From Fibrobacter sp. (lineage in GTDB: Bacteria > Fibrobacterota > Fibrobacteria > Fibrobacterales > Fibrobacteraceae), in contig JAFWRL010000145.1 in assembly GCA_017520105.1 (NCBI GenBank), forward strand, positions 1 through 8,756: DNA of 8,756 nucleotides, written 5' to 3'. The translations under genes and the position numbers were made by a program. Under the pieces are notes generated by a model. That model was given only the letters and a program-made list of their open reading frames with translations, did not search any database and had not been told where the DNA came from. This document shows positions 1 through 6,264 of this stretch, piece after piece (positions within the stretch are counted from its first letter, which is position 1; each line of letters begins with the position of its first letter).

Positions 1-749
1 AGTTTCACGCGGAGAACCGCTGCTTGGATGGCGTCGAGTCTGCTGTTCATGCCGCAAATCTCGTGAACGTAGCGCGTCTGACTGCCGTGGTTCGCAATGA
101 GGCGGATTTTTTGTGCGAGTTCATCGTTGCTTGTGAAAAGCGCTCCGCCGTCCCCGTAGCAACCGAGCGGCTTTGCCGGGTAAAAGCTCGTGATGGAAAT
201 ATCCCCGAACGTGCAGGCGTTTTGTCCGCATTGCGTTGCTCCGAACGCTTGGGCGGAATCTTCGATAAGCCAAAGTCTGTGCTTTTTAGCGATTTCCTTG
301 ATTTCGCGGTAGGGAGCGCACTGGCCGAACAAGTTGACCGCGATGATTCCTTTTGTCTTGGCGGTAATGCGTTGCTCGAGGCTTTCGGCGCTGACTTGGA
401 GCGTTTCCGGATCGATGTCCGCAAATTTCGGGATGCCTCCGAGGCGCATCACACATTCGGCGGGGGCGATAAAGGTAAAGTCCGGGACGATGACTTCGTC
501 TTCTGGTTCAAGCCCGAAGGCCATGAGAGCGATGGTGAGGGCGTCGGTGCCGCTGGCGCATGTGATGGCCCTGGTTTCGGGTTCCGCGCTGTCTTTCCCA
601 GAATTGCAAAAATCGGCCAGTTCTCTTTCCAGCGATTGGACCACCGGTCCCCCGATAAAACATCCACTGTCAAGGACTTGCTGTTCGGCCTGCAAAAATT
701 CTGACTTATAAGCTTCGCGCTGCGCACGTACGTTGATGAACGGAATCAT
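1..749 (-). CDS. DegT/DnrJ/EryC1/StrS-family sugar aminotransferase, WbpE-like (partial, C-terminus beyond window)
   Basis: PLP-dependent aminotransferase that would transfer an amino group to a keto-sugar nucleotide in the cytoplasm, for surface polysaccharide or modified-sugar synthesis. The reverse strand from ATG at 749 reads openly for 249 codons to the window edge. It begins MIPFINVRAQ and carries the family landmarks: CASGTDA (64-70) for phosphate binding, EDSAQAFGA (163-171) with Asp164 expected to hold the PLP ring nitrogen, and SFYPAKPLGCYGDGGA (188-203) with Lys193 as the predicted Schiff-base lysine. HGSQTRY and NSRLDAIQAA follow. The SF-P-K-PLGCYGDGGA block is close to WbpE/WlbC-type enzymes that aminate UDP-3-keto sugars, but the exact substrate cannot be read. 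Residues about 50-60 look like a short insertion before the CASGTDA motif compared with WbpE as I remember it. No Shine-Dalgarno precedes the ATG. It is transcribed away from rpsT; partners would lie off the left end. Family sure, substrate uncertain. Confidence 0.93.
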   Translation of the reverse strand, partial: MIPFINVRAQREAYKSEFLQAEQQVLDSGCFIGGPVVQSLERELADFCNSGKDSAEPETRAITCASGTDALTIALMAFGLEPEDEVIVPDFTFIAPAECVMRLGGIPKFADIDPETLQVSAESLEQRITAKTKGIIAVNLFGQCAPYREIKEIAKKHRLWLIEDSAQAFGATQCGQNACTFGDISITSFYPAKPLGCYGDGGALFTSNDELAQKIRLIANHGSQTRYVHEICGMNSRLDAIQAAVLRVK

Positions 750-754
750 GGTGT

Positions 755-787
755 AAAATATAGAACTTAGTGTTCTACCAACTAAAA
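755..787 (-). promoter_or_regulatory. Candidate promoter of the aminotransferase gene
   Basis: On the minus strand TATATTTT (762-755) matches seven of eight positions of the Bacteroidota -7 element TAnnTTTG. TTTTAG (787-782) lies 19 bases upstream, an imperfect -33 element. Transcription would begin within a base or two of the ATG at 749, implying a leaderless message. No purine-rich ribosome site is present, which agrees. The upstream element is weak, so this is tentative. Confidence 0.4.
761..777. repeat. Inverted repeat TAGAAC-N5-GTTCTA
   Basis: A perfect 6-bp dyad with a 5-bp spacer lies inside the proposed aminotransferase promoter, between the -33-like and -7-like elements and overlapping the latter by two bases. 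The position would suit a repressor operator, or it may be chance in an AT-rich spacer. No regulator gene is next to it in this window. Confidence 0.35.
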
Positions 788-792
788 CTTCA

Positions 793-832
793 CTGGATCC
801 TATCGGTCGCATGCGCTCCCTTCAGGATGACG
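793..832. repeat. Possible dispersed intergenic repeat (CTGGATCC...GGATGACG)
   Basis: The segment opens with CTGGATCC and closes with GGATGACG. ATCCT (797-801) and AGGAT (824-828) are inverted, and the perfect palindrome CGCATGCG (808-815) sits between them. It resembles the short dyad elements scattered between genes in many bacteria. A single copy is visible here, so its repeat status is inference; a genome self-search would decide. Confidence 0.35.
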
Positions 833-843
833 AAATGCTTTAA

Positions 844-881
844 TCTCTCGTCTTTTGTCTTTCGTCTCTCGTCTCTCGTCT
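844..881. repeat. Tandem 7-bp repeat, consensus TCTYTYG, five copies plus a partial
   Basis: Five heptamers lie in perfect register: TCTCTCG (844-850), TCTTTTG (851-857), TCTTTCG (858-864), TCTCTCG (865-871) and TCTCTCG (872-878), then TCT. The tract is pyrimidine-only apart from the G ending each unit. It ends 10 bases before the rpsT -35 element, with a run of seven C (885-891) between. Copy number could vary by slipped-strand replication and shift upstream spacing of the promoter; no function is evident. Confidence 0.85.
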
Positions 882-891
882 AAACCCCCCC

Positions 892-921
892 TTGACAACT
901 TCCAAACTTTTACTATCTTTG
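892..921 (+). promoter_or_regulatory. rpsT promoter (TTGACA / TATCTTTG)
   Basis: TTGACA (892-897) is a perfect sigma-70 -35 hexamer. TATCTT (914-919) lies 16 bases downstream as the -10 element. The same bases read as TTG, 19 bases, then TATCTTTG (914-921), an exact fit to the Bacteroidota consensus TTTG/TTG-N19-21-TAnnTTTG. Start of transcription would be near 926-928, giving a leader of about 36 bases with a GGAG ribosome site at 952-955. This is the clearest promoter in the window. Confidence 0.75.
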
Positions 922-963
922 TGCTAACATTTTTAAAGTAGGTTTTCACCCGGAGATTTTAAG

Positions 964-1224
964 GTGCCTCAACACAAGTCTTGCAAAAAGCGTTTGCTCC
1001 AGGCCGAAAAGGCCAACGCAATGAACCGTTCCACTCGTAGCGCTATCCGTGCTAGCCTCAAGGTTATCCGTACCGCTTCTACGAAAGCTGCTGCCCTCGA
1101 AGAAATGCCGAAACTCTTCAGCATGCTCGACAAGGCTGCCGTTTCTCACCGCGCTGGTTTCTGCGCCAACCGTGCTGCCAACTACAAGGCCAAGGTTGCC
1201 AAGGTCATCAACGGCCTCGCTTAA
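964..1224 (+). CDS. rpsT: 30S ribosomal protein S20
   Basis: Small, strongly basic protein of the 30S subunit that binds the 5' domain of 16S rRNA early in assembly. The 86 residues are the usual length for the family. The pattern HKSCKKRLLQAEKANAMNRS, the Ala/Lys-rich helices after it, and the near-terminal HRAGFCANRAANYKAKVAKV (C-terminal helical hairpin; the family usually reads KGxxHKNxAxRxKSRL here) identify it. Start is GTG at 964, eight bases after GGAG (952-955); no ATG in frame lies nearer the N-terminus of the family alignment. It is a single-gene unit with its own promoter upstream and a terminator from 1251, and is divergent from the aminotransferase. Two Cys residues (6 and 67) are a minor curiosity. 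Confidence 0.96.
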   Translation: MPQHKSCKKRLLQAEKANAMNRSTRSAIRASLKVIRTASTKAAALEEMPKLFSMLDKAAVSHRAGFCANRAANYKAKVAKVINGLA

Positions 1225-1250
1225 TTAAAAACTTTTAGAAGGTTTTGCTG

Positions 1251-1289
1251 AAAACGAACCGGTATGCTATAGCATATCGGGCGTTTTTT
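1251..1289 (+). terminator. Intrinsic terminator of rpsT
   Basis: CCGGTATG (1259-1266) pairs with CATATCGG (1273-1280) through one G-U pair, around a CTATAG apex that can itself pair. An outer stem AAAACG (1251-1256) with CGTTTT (1282-1287) extends it, and six T follow from 1284 to 1289. It lies 27 bases after the rpsT stop codon. This is a textbook factor-independent terminator and separates rpsT from the mgl operon. Confidence 0.9.
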
Positions 1290-1290
1290 G

Positions 1291-1461
1291 TTTATGAAAC
1301 AAATGTTGAAAAATATTTACACTGGGGCGACTGATGATGTGATATACAATGCTAATCTGGAAAAATGTTGAATTTGCTTAAAAAAAGCCGAAATAAAAAA
1401 ATATTTTTTAGTTTGGCGAACTTTTTTTACTAGATTAGATATTGGGTTTCAAGGAATTATA
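1291..1461 (+). promoter_or_regulatory. AT-rich upstream region of the mglA operon with candidate promoters
   Basis: This stretch holds no gene. It contains a 14-bp palindrome of A6-TA-T6 (1396-1409) inside a run of A-tracts (1379-1409), likely to be bent or flexible DNA, and a direct repeat AAATGTTGAA at 1301-1310 and 1363-1372. Nearest the gene, TAGATTAG (1431-1438) fits TAnnTTTG at seven of eight bases and would give a leader of about 17 bases carrying AAGGAA (1451-1456). Alternatively TTGGCG (1413-1418) pairs with TAGATA (1436-1441) at 17 bases. A second, more distal candidate is TACAAT (1345-1350). The true start site cannot be chosen by eye. Confidence 0.45.
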
Positions 1462-2421
1462 ATGTCGTCTATTAATTTTGCTACAAGAGAAATAAGCTGT
1501 AAGGTCGTTTATTATGGTCCTGGTCTTAGTGGTAAAACTACGAACCTCCAGGTGATTCACCAGAAAATGCCCCAAGATAAGCGAACGGACATGGTCTCGC
1601 TTGCTACAGAAGGTGATAGGACCTTGTTCTTTGACTTTTTACCTTTGAACTTGGGCGACATCAAGGGCTTTAAGACACGTTTTCAACTTTATACCGTACC
1701 TGGTCAGGTTTATTACAACAGTACACGTAAACTTGTGCTTCGCGGAGTCGATGGTATCGTTTTTGTGGCGGACTCCCAGCGTTCCCGTCAGGCCGAAAAT
1801 TTGGAGAGTCTCCAGAATCTTCGTCAAAACTTGCAGGACTACGGCATGAACCTGGACGATATTCCGTTCGTGCTCCAGTATAACAAGCGCGACATGGAAA
1901 ATGTCTTTACCCTGGACGAGATGAACGAACAGCTCAATCCGGACAAGAAGATTCCGTTCTTTCCGGCAACCGCCCATAACGGTAAGGGCGTCGTGACAAC
2001 GCTTAAGACGATAGCCATGTTGGTTATCGAAAAGTTCAACGTGAAGCAGGGCTTTTTGCGTAAGGCCGCCGCTAGCGCAGGCAATACGGGCATTCATGAA
2101 GTGTCCGTTACAAAAGATGGCGGTACTGTTGATGGCGCAGAACAAGGCGGAGCCCAAAACATCGGTGTTGCCACTCCGCAACAGCCTACATCGCCGTTCC
2201 GTATGCCATCGTTTGCCGCAAAGCCGTCCGCAAACTTGGGGAACTCCGGCGGTGCTGGTTCAGGCTTGTTCCAGAAGGGCGCCATGTCCTCGCCGTTTGC
2301 ACGTCCGCGTGTGGCGACTGCCGTTCCTAGAATGCCGACGTTCGGTCGCGTTGTCGAAAAGCAAACTTCGACGGATGATGACGAAATCGTCTTGCGCCCG
2401 TACAAGCCGAAAGATACGTAA
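1462..2421 (+). CDS. mglA: MglA-type Ras-like GTPase with long disordered C-terminal tail
   Basis: Cytoplasmic GTPase of the MglA family, a nucleotide-controlled switch that sets cell polarity and motility in Myxococcus. Residues 1-193 are the GTPase: P-loop GPGLSGKT (19-26), Arg53-Thr54 in GDRTLFFDF, TVPGQ (78-82), and NKRD (141-144) for guanine. Thr78 in place of the usual Ras Asp, the family's intrinsic arginine finger Arg53 and Gln82 fall at the same numbers as in Myxococcus MglA, so a working GTPase is expected. Position 23 is Ser where Myxococcus has Cys. MglA is normally about 195 residues; this one has 319. The extra part (about 194-319) is Gly/Ser/Pro-rich and appears unstructured. 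It repeats SPF (244-246, 277-279) and RMPSF/RMPTF (247-251, 290-294), and ends in an acidic then basic motif, DDDEIVLRPYKPKDT. Start ATG follows AAGGAA by five bases. First gene of the operon; mglB follows after 30 bases. Confidence 0.93.
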   Translation: MSSINFATREISCKVVYYGPGLSGKTTNLQVIHQKMPQDKRTDMVSLATEGDRTLFFDFLPLNLGDIKGFKTRFQLYTVPGQVYYNSTRKLVLRGVDGIVFVADSQRSRQAENLESLQNLRQNLQDYGMNLDDIPFVLQYNKRDMENVFTLDEMNEQLNPDKKIPFFPATAHNGKGVVTTLKTIAMLVIEKFNVKQGFLRKAAASAGNTGIHEVSVTKDGGTVDGAEQGGAQNIGVATPQQPTSPFRMPSFAAKPSANLGNSGGAGSGLFQKGAMSSPFARPRVATAVPRMPTFGRVVEKQTSTDDDEIVLRPYKPKDT

Positions 2422-2451
2422 AGTTTAATTGTAGTTTGGTGTAATTCGAAT

Positions 2452-2877
2452 ATGAGCGATTATACAATTTATTCAGATGATGCTAATAAAGTGCGTCGGT
2501 TGATGGCCGCATACCAAGCGAGTGTTAAGTGCGAATATGTTGTTCTGTGCCATCGTGATGGAAACATTGTTGCCGAAGTCGGCACCCTCGGGTCCGATTT
2601 AGATGCAACGCCCCTTGCCGTTCTCAGCATTGCGGCTTTTGACTCTTCGCGCCAGATTGGCGTGATGCTCGGCGGAGAAAATTTCCAGTCCGTTTCGTTT
2701 ACGGGCGAAAATCGTTCTGTCTATATTTCCCCTGTTGACCAGTCGCTGTTGCTTGTTCAGGTCTTTAATGCGGGCAGGCTTCCGAACCGCATCGATGATT
2801 TCAACCGTCTGTTGGTCGAAAAACTGGAGGAAGCCGTTCCTGCGTTTACGCAGAATACGAGCAGTCTTGTCCGGTAG
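2452..2877 (+). CDS. mglB: MglB-like roadblock/LC7 domain protein, predicted MglA GTPase-activating partner
   Basis: A 141-residue single-domain protein with the alternating beta-alpha pattern of the roadblock/LC7 fold: a helix (about 8-25), strands YVVLCHRDG (29-37) and NIVAEVG (38-44), a central helix starting ATPLAVLSIAAF (52-63), then strands SVSFTGE, RSVYISPV and LLLVQVF, and a final amphipathic helix (about 113-130). Family knowledge: MglB homodimers bind MglA and stimulate its GTP hydrolysis. Function here rests on the fold pattern plus its place directly after mglA. In Myxococcus the order is mglB-mglA; here it is reversed. The Shine-Dalgarno is poor (no GGAG within 15 bases of ATG 2452), so translation may depend on coupling to mglA, 30 bases upstream. 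Other roadblock proteins look similar, so the MglB label is less sure than the fold. Confidence 0.83.
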   Translation: MSDYTIYSDDANKVRRLMAAYQASVKCEYVVLCHRDGNIVAEVGTLGSDLDATPLAVLSIAAFDSSRQIGVMLGGENFQSVSFTGENRSVYISPVDQSLLLVQVFNAGRLPNRIDDFNRLLVEKLEEAVPAFTQNTSSLVR

Positions 2878-2881
2878 GAGG
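2876..2881 (+). promoter_or_regulatory. Ribosome binding site AGGAGG overlapping the mglB stop codon
   Basis: The full AGGAGG consensus begins at the second base of the mglB TAG stop (2875-2877) and lies four bases before the GTG at 2886. It fixes the GTG start of the next gene and suggests that ribosomes finishing mglB pass straight to it. Confidence 0.8.
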
Positions 2882-2885
2882 TCTT

Positions 2886-3353
2886 GTGGCAGGCAAGTTT
2901 CCGCCACTGAGGAATTTGAGGAAGACGACCGTTTTTGCGATTGTTGTCTTCTGTACTTTTTTTGTACACCGCTTTGTCGCTTTCTTTATTGACGACGGCG
3001 TTAATTTTTCGGATCCCGCAGACACAGAACTTGCACCGGCCACTAGTTCGGTCTGCCGCCATATCGTGAACGGGGAACCCTTCGGCACCGACAGCGTCTT
3101 TGAAGAAAATACGAGACTTTACGTGTTTTCGGTCGTCACGAATTCTGCCAGCTACCAGGAAGATTCGCTTGTCCACATTTGGTACAAGGGGATAGATACC
3201 ATTTATGCGGAACCTTGTAACCTGACAGGTGACGTTTGCAGTTCTATGCTGGCTTCGGACATGGTTGAACTTGGGGAATGGAGTGTCGATTTGGTGGCTG
3301 GCCGGAAGCTGCTCGCTAGTAGGCAGTTCCGCATTGTGACTCCTTCCCGGTAA
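2886..3353 (+). CDS. Single-span membrane protein with a DUF2914-like periplasmic domain
   Basis: A 155-residue protein of unknown function. A short basic N-terminus (KFPPLRNLRK) precedes one hydrophobic segment (about 14-35), so it probably has an N-in anchor and a periplasmic domain (about 50-153). That domain has CRHIVNGEPFG (57-67), RLYVFSVV (77-84), LVHIWYKGIDTIY (95-107) and GEWSVDLVAGRKLLASRQFRI (130-150). The spacing of a bound/given-type opening, a vH-WY motif, then a GxWxVxV-(G)-x-L-xxxxF ending is what I recall of DUF2914, a beta-sandwich-like domain. I assign it by motif memory only. Three periplasmic Cys (57, 111, 118) could form a disulfide. The GTG start is set by AGGAGG overlapping the mglB stop. 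It ends six bases before the large outer-membrane gene, so it may link the cytoplasmic Mgl switch to envelope partners. Confidence 0.72.
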   Translation: MAGKFPPLRNLRKTTVFAIVVFCTFFVHRFVAFFIDDGVNFSDPADTELAPATSSVCRHIVNGEPFGTDSVFEENTRLYVFSVVTNSASYQEDSLVHIWYKGIDTIYAEPCNLTGDVCSSMLASDMVELGEWSVDLVAGRKLLASRQFRIVTPSR

Positions 3354-3359
3354 TTTTGT

Positions 3360-6263
3360 ATGCGGTCGATTCCCTGTCTGGGCCTGCTGCTTGTCAGTTT
3401 AGCCTTTGCGTTGGATGTAGATTCGCTCCCTGTTTGGAACCCTTCTATTCTTGAAAAAAGGGCATCGCTTGATGAAGGTGATGCTGAAAATGCCGCGACT
3501 TCGGCTGCATCTTCGACTGTGCGTTCGGGTGAGACCGATTCTTCTCGTGCTGAAATAGAGACACACGGCTACAAGACGATGCAGGTGACGGTGGGCGACG
3601 GCGGTACACAGGTCGATCAGGAACTGCGGCTCTCGATTCAAGGGCGGCTTACCGATAGCGTTTATATAGACGCGCTTTTGTCGGATGTCGATCGCAAGGC
3701 GGGAGACCAGACCACGGCAACGCTCCAGGATGTCGATCAGATTTATTTTAGGGTGGAATCTCCGTACGCCATGCTCCACTTGGGCGATTTTACGTGGGAT
3801 GACCATTCGATGGGGCTGACATCGTTCGAACGTTCTTCGCTGGGGGCGATGGCGACGTTGCGTTATCGCGGGTCCGAGGTGAGCGGCGCTTGGGGAACGG
3901 ACGAGGTCACACGTTATTCTTGGTCGTTTAGCGGCGTGCAAGGGCAGCGCGAAGGTTATCACCTGGACGAATCGGGCGGTTTTATTTCGGTTGTTCCCAA
4001 TTCTGAAAAGGTCTGGTTGAACGGTGTGAAACTCGTTCGTGACCGCGATTACGAGGTGAATTACGCGGGTGGCCTTTTGGATTTTAAAAACGGGATTATT
4101 CCGGGGACGGATGATGAAATCTTCGTAGAATACGACGCCTACGTGAACGATGACATTTACACGATGTACGCTTTTCGCGGAAGCCTTCGGCTCGAGAACG
4201 TGTTCTTCGATGTGTCTGGATTCCATTTGGAAAACGATGTAGAACGCATGCGCAAGAATACGCTCGACAGTGCCGATTACGAACTCTTGAAAAACGACCG
4301 CGGCGGGAAACTTTCGGGTTCGCAGTCGCTTCAAGAACTGCACCGTCCGAAAATGTCCGAGCGCTTGGGAGCCCGCCTCCGTTTGCAGGCGGAACATCGC
4401 TTTTTTGCTGACTTGGAACTGGGCTTAAACCGCATGGACTCGAATACCGTTTCGAATAACGTAGGTGGCCCGAGCGGACGGGCGTTCCGCTGGTACGTGA
4501 CGACGGATTCGACGCAGGCTATGCAGGCCATTCCGGTAGCACTTTCTGTTCGTGGAAACTTTGTTCAAGACGGTTTTGCCCTTTCGGAATTTAGCGGGAA
4601 CGAGAGAGAATGGAATGCGTATGCGCTTCGTAACGAATGGGATTTGGACAGTACCCTTTTGAAGGGCGATTTGCATTTTGATGAACTTGCGCTCCGGATT
4701 CGGCTCGGCAGGGACTGGTTCGGTTCTGTGCAGTGGGGCTATCGCCGTGGCGACGACGAACGCTGGAATTCTTCGCGGTCGCAACTTTCGCTTGTGCACC
4801 GCGGTTCGGAGGCTGTGAGCGAGTTTGCTGCATCGTACGTTTCGAGTTCGCAAGAGGTCGAGCAAAAACGTTATCAGGGAACGTTCTCGTCGGAGTTCTT
4901 GCAGGGATTCTTTAGGCCGTTCGGCAGCGGCGATGTCCGCTATTCGGTGCGGGATTCGCTAGGGCATAAGACGGAGCGCGGTTACGTAAAGACTGCAGTC
5001 GGCGCGACGCTCAACGAGGATTTATGGAACGTGAAGGAATCCGTCGGGACGCTCACCGTGCGTAAGCACGAGATGAAGAGCGGCGAGAATTGGCTCGATT
5101 CCGTAAATTCCGTGACATGGACGCAGTCGGCAGAAGCGAACTTCCGTCGGTTCAACTTGTCCCATTTGTTGCAGTATTCGCATGTGGTGTCGGATTCGCT
5201 TGGAACGTCGGATTCTTGGATTGGTGACTTGTCGGCGAATTTCGGCGATGACGACATGGGCGTGCAGGGCTCTGTCGCTTACCAGTTCGGGATGTCTTCG
5301 GAACAGACCTATACGGCGATTTACAAGGCCGTAGCGAAAGGAACGGGCGATGTGCGCTACGATAGCCTCACGGGTGCATTTATCGAGGGTGTCGATAATG
5401 GTGACTTTGTCTATGAAGGCATGGGGCGCAACGATTCTGTTGGTGCTGTACTTTCGTCGAATGCGACCTTTGAAGCCTCGTTGGAATGGAATCCCGGAGT
5501 TTCGCTTGGCATTACCCAAGGTTTCTTGCGCGATATCACGCTTAGTGCATCGTTCCATTCCGAGGCCGAAGATACGACTGGTAAAAAGATTTATTTCCCT
5601 CCGATAGCGCCTTCCGCTTTGCGTGGCGTAACGGCCGGAACGGTCTCGTGGGAAGCAAGCCTTGCATGGAATCATCCATCCGGTTTGTCTGCAACGTACA
5701 ATCCGAGTGCAAATTACGAAAAGAAAATGTCTTCTACCGGGTATTACCAGGACATGTTCGACCATAAGCTTACGGCCGGGTTTGAAATAAATGAAGACCA
5801 TTATGTGGGTATCGAAAACCTTTTCGAGAAAGTCCATCTGACATCGCTCCAAATGCTGGATTGGAATATATGGGAAATAGCGGGGCTCTATACATGGAAA
5901 TTGCCTGCGGGATTCAGCCTGACTCCGCGCATCCGCTACAGGGAAGGTTCCGGCGAAGACGATATGGATGTGACTTTCGGGGCGCACCTCTGGGAAGAAG
6001 AAATCCGGGTTGGTTACGAGAAAAAGGGAAGTGTCGATGGCCATGTTTCGTTTGCGTCCATACAAATGAACAAACATGACGGTGTTATCCCGTACCAGAT
6101 GATGTCTGGATTTGGCGATGGCGTTACGTACAGGCTCGAAACGATGGTGTCCGTAGAAGTCAACAACTTTTTGTCTCTTTCGCTCCGGTACATTTTGCGC
6201 TTTGGCGATGCCGAAGAGAACGTGTTCCAGAAACTGGCGAGCGAGGCGAAGGCGTATTTCTAG
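3360..6263 (+). CDS. Large predicted outer-membrane beta-barrel protein of unknown function (967 aa)
   Basis: A signal peptide (1-17; hydrophobic core CLGLLLVSLAFA, likely cut after Ala17) sends it out of the cytoplasm. Residues 20-65 are an acidic Ser/Ala-rich linker. A beta-rich N-terminal part (about 68-260) has LRLSIQGRLTDSVYIDALLSD (89-109), then DQIYFRVESPYAMLHLGDF (126-144), and SEKVWLNGVKLVRDRDYEVNY (215-235) with GLLDF and DDEIFVEYDAY. This order of motifs (a D-IY element ending in LGDF, then SE-VWLNG with an (R)DYxxxY strand) recalls large uncharacterised outer-membrane proteins of Chlorobiota, Ignavibacteria and Gemmatimonadota; that is memory, not a search. From about 265 to the end it alternates polar and hydrophobic/aromatic residues, as in a big barrel. 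Two neighbouring strands repeat a motif, FEASLEWN (about 705) and WEASLAWN (about 764). It ends in Phe, as barrel proteins often do. No Shine-Dalgarno is evident, so coupling to the gene before it (6-base gap) is likely. The next gene starts one base after its stop. Confidence 0.85.
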   Translation: MRSIPCLGLLLVSLAFALDVDSLPVWNPSILEKRASLDEGDAENAATSAASSTVRSGETDSSRAEIETHGYKTMQVTVGDGGTQVDQELRLSIQGRLTDSVYIDALLSDVDRKAGDQTTATLQDVDQIYFRVESPYAMLHLGDFTWDDHSMGLTSFERSSLGAMATLRYRGSEVSGAWGTDEVTRYSWSFSGVQGQREGYHLDESGGFISVVPNSEKVWLNGVKLVRDRDYEVNYAGGLLDFKNGIIPGTDDEIFVEYDAYVNDDIYTMYAFRGSLRLENVFFDVSGFHLENDVERMRKNTLDSADYELLKNDRGGKLSGSQSLQELHRPKMSERLGARLRLQAEHRFFADLELGLNRMDSNTVSNNVGGPSGRAFRWYVTTDSTQAMQAIPVALSVRGNFVQDGFALSEFSGNEREWNAYALRNEWDLDSTLLKGDLHFDELALRIRLGRDWFGSVQWGYRRGDDERWNSSRSQLSLVHRGSEAVSEFAASYVSSSQEVEQKRYQGTFSSEFLQGFFRPFGSGDVRYSVRDSLGHKTERGYVKTAVGATLNEDLWNVKESVGTLTVRKHEMKSGENWLDSVNSVTWTQSAEANFRRFNLSHLLQYSHVVSDSLGTSDSWIGDLSANFGDDDMGVQGSVAYQFGMSSEQTYTAIYKAVAKGTGDVRYDSLTGAFIEGVDNGDFVYEGMGRNDSVGAVLSSNATFEASLEWNPGVSLGITQGFLRDITLSASFHSEAEDTTGKKIYFPPIAPSALRGVTAGTVSWEASLAWNHPSGLSATYNPSANYEKKMSSTGYYQDMFDHKLTAGFEINEDHYVGIENLFEKVHLTSLQMLDWNIWEIAGLYTWKLPAGFSLTPRIRYREGSGEDDMDVTFGAHLWEEEIRVGYEKKGSVDGHVSFASIQMNKHDGVIPYQMMSGFGDGVTYRLETMVSVEVNNFLSLSLRYILRFGDAEENVFQKLASEAKAYF

Positions 6264-6264
6264 T

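Noticed and set aside
24..704. 226-codon open frame on the plus strand at the left end
   Set aside because: It is antisense to the aminotransferase, whose minus-strand frame has all family motifs. The plus-strand product has no recognisable features.
3399..4397. 332-codon open frame on the minus strand
   Set aside because: Also antisense to the barrel gene, Arg/His-rich, without a ribosome site or promoter.
6202..6264. Upstream ATG for the Omp85 gene at 6202
   Set aside because: It adds a basic stretch in front of the signal peptide and lies inside the barrel gene. ATG 6265 gives a normal signal peptide one base after the upstream stop.
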